Assembly (NCBI GenBank): GCA_963782415.1 | Contig: CAWAJT010000004.1 | Coordinates: 248,001 to 312,000, forward strand | Direction: 5' to 3' | DNA length: 64,000 bases | From: Bog-473 sp963782415 | GTDB taxonomy: Bacteria; Actinomycetota; Acidimicrobiia; Acidimicrobiales; RAAP-2 | Shown: one piece after another, positions 59,610-64,000 of the stretch | Layout of the letters: each line of letters begins with the position of its first letter | Position numbering within the stretch: the stretch's first letter is position 1 | Position numbers and translations under genes: made by a program | The notes under the pieces: model-generated | What the model saw: the letters and a program-made list of their open reading frames with translations, nothing else | Databases searched by the model: none | Told to the model about the DNA's origin: nothing

Positions 59610-61976
59610 ATGCGAGGGACGTCCGAGCCTGCCCTGAGCGACGAGGAATGTGCCCTCATCGATGCCTACTGGCGGGCGGCCAATTATCGCTCGGTTGGTC
59701 AGATCTACCTGATGGACAACCCTCTCCTCTTGGAGCCCTTGCTCCCGACTCATGTGAAGCCTCGGCTCCTGGGCCATTTCGGGACTACGCCTGGTCTCAA
59801 CCTCGTCTATGCCCATCTGAACCGCGTGATCAAGACACGTGGTTTGAACATGATGTACGTAATCGGGCCGGGACACGGTGGGCCCGGTATCGTCGCCAAT
59901 GCCTATCTCGAAGGTACCTATTCCGAGGTGTATCCCCACATTGGTCAGGATGTCGAGGGCCTCCGGAAACTCTTTCGTCAGTTCTCCTTCCCCGGTGGCA
60001 TCCCGAGTCACGTTGCGCCGCAAACTCCCGGATCGATCCACGAGGGTGGCGAGCTCGGCTACTCGCTGGTCCACGCCTACGGTGCAGCGTTGGACAACCC
60101 CGACCTCGTCGTCGCTTGCGTCATCGGGGACGGAGAGGCGGAGACGGGCCCCCTGGCTGCGAGCTGGCACTCGAACAAGTTTCTCGATCCGGTCGGCGAC
60201 GGAGCCGTCCTGCCTATCCTGCATCTCAACGGGTACAAGATCGCCAACCCGACCGTCTTGGCCCGACTGGGTGACGACGAGCTCACGAGCCTGCTGGTGG
60301 GATACGGTCACCGCCCCATCTTTGTGAGCGGAGACGAACCTGTAGATGTGCATCAGCAGCTCGCCGCCGCATTGGACGATGCGCTGGCGGACATTTCCCA
60401 CATCCAGGCAAACGCCCGAGGCGGCAGGGCGACGAAGCGTCCCGCGTGGCCGATGATCGTGCTCCGTACGCCCAAAGGATGGACCTGTCCCAAAGAAGTC
60501 GATGGCGTGGCGGTCGAGGGTACGTTCCGCGCCCACCAGGTGCCGGTGGCTGATGTTCGGGGCAACGCTGGACACCTCAAGATCCTCGAGGACTGGCTCC
60601 ACAGCTATCGCCCGGAAGAACTGTTCGACGAGTCAGGTGCTCTGAGAGTGCCGCTGCGTGCCCTGGCACCGACAGGAACGCAACGCATGAGCGCCAATCC
60701 GCGTGCGAACGGAGGGTTGCTGCTGCAGGATCTTGACCTGCCTGACTTCCGCCGGTACGCCGTGACGGTCGAAACCCCAGCGGTCGCGTCCGTTGAGCCC
60801 ACGAGGGTGCTGGGGAACTTCCTCAGGGATGTCATCAGAGCGAATCCTGCAAACTTTCGCATCGTCGGTCCCGATGAGACGATCTCGAACCGCCTGTCCT
60901 CGGTGTTCGAGGCAACTGATCGGGTGTGGGAAGCCGAGACGTTGCCGGGTGACGAGTTTTTGGCATCGCACGGTCGAGTGATGGAGGTCCTCAGCGAGCA
61001 TCTCTGCGAGGGGTGGCTTGAGGGGTACCTCTTAACCGGTCGTCACGGGCTCTTCAATTGCTACGAGGCGTTCATCCACATTGTCGATTCGATGCTCAAC
61101 CAGCACGCGAAATGGCTCAAGACCTCGAAGGAGATCCCGTGGCGGCGACCAATCGCCTCCCTCAATTACCTCCTGTCTAGCCACGTCTGGCGCCAGGACC
61201 ACAACGGTTTCTCCCACCAGGACCCGGGCTTCATCGATCACCTCGTGAACAAGAAGCCCTCCATCGTCCGGGTCTACCTCCCGCCGGACGCCAACACGCT
61301 CCTCTCAGTGGCGGACCACTGCCTGCGGAGCCGCGACTACGTCAACTTGATCGTGGCCGGCAAGCAACCTGCGCTGACGTACCTGTCCATTGATGAAGCG
61401 GTCGACCACTGCACACGGGGAATCGGAATCTTCGATTGGGCGAGCAACGACCACGGCGAGGTTCCTGACGTCGTACTTGGCTGCGCTGGTGATATCCCGA
61501 CGCTCGAGACCGTTGCAGCAGCATCGATCCTGCGCGAGACGATCCCCGATCTCAAGGTCCGGGTCGTCAACGTCGTGGACCTGATGCGGATGTCTCACGA
61601 GACGGAGCATCCCCATGGATTACCCGAGGTCGAGTTCGACGGCCTCTTCACGAAGGATCGGCCAGTGATCTTCGCCTACCACGGCTATCCCTGGCTGATC
61701 CATCGGCTGGCCTATCGGCACACCAACCATCACAACTTCCACGTACGCGGCTACAAAGAGGAAGGCACCACTACAACGCCCTTTGACATGGCGATGATGA
61801 ACGACATCGATCGCTTCCACTTGGTCATGGATGTCATCGACCGGGTGCCTGGACTCTCGGAGAGAGCCGCCCACGTCCGGCAAAAGATGCAAGATGCGAG
61901 GCTCGAGGCACGGGCGTATACCCGGCTGCATGGAGAGGACGATCCGTCGGTTACCGATTGGGTGCGGCGGCGTTGA
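59610..61976 (+). CDS. xfp: Phosphoketolase (xylulose-5-P/fructose-6-P)
   Basis: 788 residues, full length. TPP enzyme: ALIDAYWRAANYRSVGQIYLMDN, GHFGTTPGLNLVYAHLNRVI, IGPGHGGPGIVANAYLEGTY, the TPP motif GDGEAETGPLAASWHSNKF, LHLNGYKIANPT, and DHNGFSHQDPGFIDH plus RHTNHHNFHVRGYKEEG downstream. It splits xylulose- or fructose-phosphate with Pi to acetyl-P and a shorter sugar phosphate, giving an ATP-yielding route independent of respiration. ATG 59610 gives the usual N-terminus; an in-frame ATG at 59502 is less likely. Part of the low-oxygen locus. Confidence 0.95.
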   Translation: MRGTSEPALSDEECALIDAYWRAANYRSVGQIYLMDNPLLLEPLLPTHVKPRLLGHFGTTPGLNLVYAHLNRVIKTRGLNMMYVIGPGHGGPGIVANAYLEGTYSEVYPHIGQDVEGLRKLFRQFSFPGGIPSHVAPQTPGSIHEGGELGYSLVHAYGAALDNPDLVVACVIGDGEAETGPLAASWHSNKFLDPVGDGAVLPILHLNGYKIANPTVLARLGDDELTSLLVGYGHRPIFVSGDEPVDVHQQLAAALDDALADISHIQANARGGRATKRPAWPMIVLRTPKGWTCPKEVDGVAVEGTFRAHQVPVADVRGNAGHLKILEDWLHSYRPEELFDESGALRVPLRALAPTGTQRMSANPRANGGLLLQDLDLPDFRRYAVTVETPAVASVEPTRVLGNFLRDVIRANPANFRIVGPDETISNRLSSVFEATDRVWEAETLPGDEFLASHGRVMEVLSEHLCEGWLEGYLLTGRHGLFNCYEAFIHIVDSMLNQHAKWLKTSKEIPWRRPIASLNYLLSSHVWRQDHNGFSHQDPGFIDHLVNKKPSIVRVYLPPDANTLLSVADHCLRSRDYVNLIVAGKQPALTYLSIDEAVDHCTRGIGIFDWASNDHGEVPDVVLGCAGDIPTLETVAAASILRETIPDLKVRVVNVVDLMRMSHETEHPHGLPEVEFDGLFTKDRPVIFAYHGYPWLIHRLAYRHTNHHNFHVRGYKEEGTTTTPFDMAMMNDIDRFHLVMDVIDRVPGLSERAAHVRQKMQDARLEARAYTRLHGEDDPSVTDWVRRR

Positions 61977-62044
61977 GTGAACTGAACCTCGTCCTGTTGC
62001 CCCTCGGCCGGGACGGTTGGAGCCTCAGAGGGACTGGCACGAGA

Positions 62045-62968
62045 CTATTCGGCGTGACGCGTCGGGCTGCTCGAATTCTGCCGAGTCATAGCGAGACCGA
62101 ACTCTCGGATCACCGGACCAGCCATTGCGGCGGCAAAGCGGAACGCGCCTGAGCTGTAGGAATCGCAGCCGGGCGCCACGCCGACGGCGTTGCCGGTTCG
62201 ATCTGGACAGAAGTGGACACCATCAGGCGAACGAACCACGTTGGTCCTGACTCCGGCGATCGTCGGCCCGGTGCAAGCCTCGAAGAAGAGACACGGCTTT
62301 GTCGATACGAAGGAATGACCCGGCCCTTCAACAGCTCGCCCTGCGTCGACATACGTGACACGCGAGGGATGCTTGGCCGCCAACGACGCGAACGCTCGGT
62401 TCAGGGCATTCCAGTCGGAGTTATGGGCTGTGGACTGCGACTTGGTGATGGGTGTGCCGATGAGGAAGACGTGCGTTCCCAATCCCAGCAAGACGCTGAT
62501 CGCTGTCGAGATGGCCTGGCAATACAGCGTCACTGCCGCCGGCGACCCGAAGACGCAGCCCTTCATGCATGACGAAAACGTGTTGCCGACGAATTCGAAG
62601 ACCACGGCCTGCGGGTGCTCCGTCCGGGCATACTTGCGCATCTTGGGGAGCCAATCGCACGCAGCGGTGCCGCCATACGCGAAGTCGCGCACCGTCGCCT
62701 TGCCGCCCGCTTCAACCAGGAGGTTGAAGTACGGCTTCGCCTGCACGGCAAGGGAGTCACCAAATAGGCCAATTTTGACCGGTCTGCTCCTGGATGCCGC
62801 AGTCGGAGAGGTCGGCACGACCACGACGAGGAGCGTGGCAACGCCGCTGCAAATGAGGAGAGATGTCCGGTGACATCGAGGTCTTCTGGAGCTGCGACCG
62901 AGCGCTCGTCGAGCCAGACGCTCCGAGTTCCTTTGGCCATCCCGCGCTCGGGGGACGGCAGGGGTCAC
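62045..62968 (-). CDS. SGNH-hydrolase-like exported protein
   Basis: About 307 residues from GTG 62968. An Arg-rich start (RRALGRSSRRPRCHR) precedes one hydrophobic segment (LLICSGVATLLVVVVPTSPTAA), then the SGNH core: KIGLFGDSLAVQAKPYF (block I GDS), DFAYGGTAACDW, VVFEFVGNTF (block III), and near the end RSPDGVHFCPD with the Asp-x-x-His pair. Such enzymes are often exported esterases or O-acyl hydrolases. The start is uncertain because the frame is open to 63247. Confidence 0.78.
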   Translation of the reverse strand: MTPAVPRARDGQRNSERLARRALGRSSRRPRCHRTSLLICSGVATLLVVVVPTSPTAASRSRPVKIGLFGDSLAVQAKPYFNLLVEAGGKATVRDFAYGGTAACDWLPKMRKYARTEHPQAVVFEFVGNTFSSCMKGCVFGSPAAVTLYCQAISTAISVLLGLGTHVFLIGTPITKSQSTAHNSDWNALNRAFASLAAKHPSRVTYVDAGRAVEGPGHSFVSTKPCLFFEACTGPTIAGVRTNVVRSPDGVHFCPDRTGNAVGVAPGCDSYSSGAFRFAAAMAGPVIREFGLAMTRQNSSSPTRHAE

Positions 62969-63413
62969 GGCATTGATGCCCGCGAGTGGGGCCACTGGAC
63001 CCGGCGCTCGACGGCGGTGATCTCGCTCTGACCGAAGACCCAGCCCATGTGATGCCGTGCGTCCGCTCGCGCTGGGGTCGGGCTCCGCAAACCTCTTCGC
63101 GAGGTGACGCTCGTGCTTCGTACGCTGTTCATTGACACCTCCGACTGCTGCGCAGAGAATCCATCCGGCTCTCTTTCGCATTGTGCTCGTCTTGTCCACG
63201 TCGGAGCAGGGAAGGTTGACCCGAATCGCCCGGGAGAAAGGTCCCAAATTTCAGGGGGTCGTCAATGTGGAAGACCAGGGTCAGAGGGTGGTCCGGTGGC
63301 TTTGGTATCGAGGTGCTGGCGGGGACCTCAGCAGGGGGATGAGTCCGACAGCGGGCCTCTTACGTCGAGGATTGGGCGGCTGGCAGCCAAGGGCTGACAG
63401 AGGCGAGCCGCCC
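62969..63413. other. No gene seen
   Basis: 445 bp between the SGNH gene and the ferredoxin gene. No frame shows coding signals and no DosR-like palindrome is evident. Confidence 0.5.
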
Positions 63414-63626
63414 CTACCTGCTTCTCTTTCCCCGTATGGCGAGAGCGCGTCTCGGGCAATCCCGCGCAGCGCGTTTTGCAAGGGCCATCAGATGCGTCGG
63501 TACAGCTCCCTCTTGAACGATTGGATAACCCCATTCGTCGAGAGAGATGAATTCTGGAAGCAGCTCGGCGCAGTAGCCGTAGGCTTCACAGGCCACCGGG
63601 TCAATGGTGATACGCACTTTGCTCAC
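63414..63626 (-). CDS. Small ferredoxin
   Basis: 70 residues from GTG 63626. ITIDPVACEAYGYCAELLPEFISLDEWGYP with Cys-x5-Cys spacing (CEAYGYC) and a distal Cys-Pro (DCPRRALAI): a single-cluster 3Fe-4S-type ferredoxin in which the middle Cys is replaced. The GTG lies one base after the stop of the NuoF-like gene, so it is translationally linked to it and is the likely electron partner. Confidence 0.8.
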   Translation of the reverse strand: MSKVRITIDPVACEAYGYCAELLPEFISLDEWGYPIVQEGAVPTHLMALAKRAARDCPRRALAIRGKRSR

Positions 63627-63627
63627 G

Positions 63628-64000
63628 TCACAATCCAACGGGCCGCGGAAAACTGAGCATGGTCGGTCTACGCCAGTGGGAACAAACGTTTCCACTGGCG
63701 TGAACGGCGACGTCGCTCGCGAACACGCTCAGTGCACTTCGGACCAGACCGACCGCACCATCGGGGTGTCGACACGCCCCCCGGCCGTTGACCTCGTTGA
63801 GTCGACGATTAAGTCTCGCCATCAGATGGCTATCCCCTTGGCCACGGGCCAGCAACGTAAGGTCGTCGGCGATCGCGGGCAGACCGTAAACACATGGACC
63901 GCATTGGCCAGCGCTCTGCTCGGCCAAGTAGCGGGCGATGCGGGCTGACTCGGCGATGCCACAAGATGTCTCTCCAAGTGCCACGATCACTCCGACGCCG
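63628..64000 (-). CDS. NuoF-like Fe-S/flavoprotein, C-terminal part (5' end beyond window)
   Basis: The frame enters from the right edge (GVGVIVALGETSCGIAESARIARYLAEQSAGQCGPCVYGLPAIADDL). AGQCGPCVYG with the later GRGACRHPDGAV is the 4Fe-4S site of the NADH-ubiquinone oxidoreductase 51-kDa (NuoF) family. The C-terminal ~25 residues are unlike NuoF. Upstream domains (FMN, NADH, SLBB) lie outside. It ends 1 bp before the ferredoxin start. Probably an electron-bifurcating or NADH:ferredoxin-type module rather than complex I. Confidence 0.8.
   Translation of the reverse strand, partial: GVGVIVALGETSCGIAESARIARYLAEQSAGQCGPCVYGLPAIADDLTLLARGQGDSHLMARLNRRLNEVNGRGACRHPDGAVGLVRSALSVFASDVAVHASGNVCSHWRRPTMLSFPRPVGL

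Overview
This 64 kb window has the coding style of a GC-rich actinobacterium: GTG and TTG starts, many ATGA/GTGA overlaps, and long open antisense frames. Recognisable content agrees with that: an actinobacterial-type SOS box before recA, several F420-type luciferase-like oxidoreductases, a cyp51 gene neighbourhood in the same order as Mycobacterium tuberculosis, and a DevR/DosR-type regulator. Many gene types fit Acidimicrobiia or a relative, but no marker here fixes the class.

Layout. 0-8.3 kb: a secreted protein running off the left edge, recA, a methyltransferase, a DUF3048 lipoprotein, a DMF-amidase-like Tat protein, a hexapeptide acyltransferase, serB and a hemolysin III-like membrane protein. 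8.3-15.0 kb (minus strand): an HNH/DUF222 protein, then a catabolic operon with CoA-transferase, amidohydrolase, LLM oxidoreductase, enoyl-CoA hydratase, CMD-family protein and NAD-dependent dehydrogenase. 15.1-20.6 kb (plus strand): a P450/sterol-type operon (unknown protein, TetR, P450, SDR, CYP51, ferredoxin, SnoaL-like protein), apparently leaderless behind an inverted repeat; cyp51 carries two frameshifts. 20.5-31.6 kb: a NERD protein interrupted by a stop, a frameshifted lipoprotein hydrolase, a GH78-type rhamnosidase with an NHL-repeat protein, a dienelactone hydrolase, a kinase-like protein, an LLM oxidoreductase and a phytoene-desaturase-like flavoprotein. 31.6-41.8 kb: a signalling block with an MBL hydrolase, a cyclic-nucleotide-binding protein, a receiver-HTH-adenylate cyclase fusion, an ABC/FtsX exporter, a NarL-type sensor kinase and two more response regulators.

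43.7-48.5 kb is a decayed genomic island. It starts at a tRNA-Lys(TTT) gene, holds an integrase C-terminus without its catalytic tyrosine and a GntR regulator without a start, then a MarR/cupin/VOC/monooxygenase cassette and an FkbM methyltransferase, and ends in a 35-bp copy of the tRNA 3' end (32/35 identical).

48.6-62 kb looks like a hypoxia/dormancy locus. A DevR orthologue and a DevS-like GAF kinase sit among a wax ester synthase/DGAT, ornithine carbamoyltransferase (broken) with carbamate kinase, a zinc alcohol dehydrogenase, universal stress proteins, an XRE-flavin oxidase fusion and phosphoketolase. Several of the upstream regions carry GGACC-NN-GGTCC palindromes resembling DosR boxes, suggesting one local regulon. 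The right edge has an SGNH hydrolase, a small ferredoxin and the end of a NuoF-like protein.

Several genes carry single-base or small lesions (cyp51, NERD, TAP-like hydrolase, OTC, a USP, a small membrane protein). Whether these are true decay or consensus errors cannot be told from the sequence alone.
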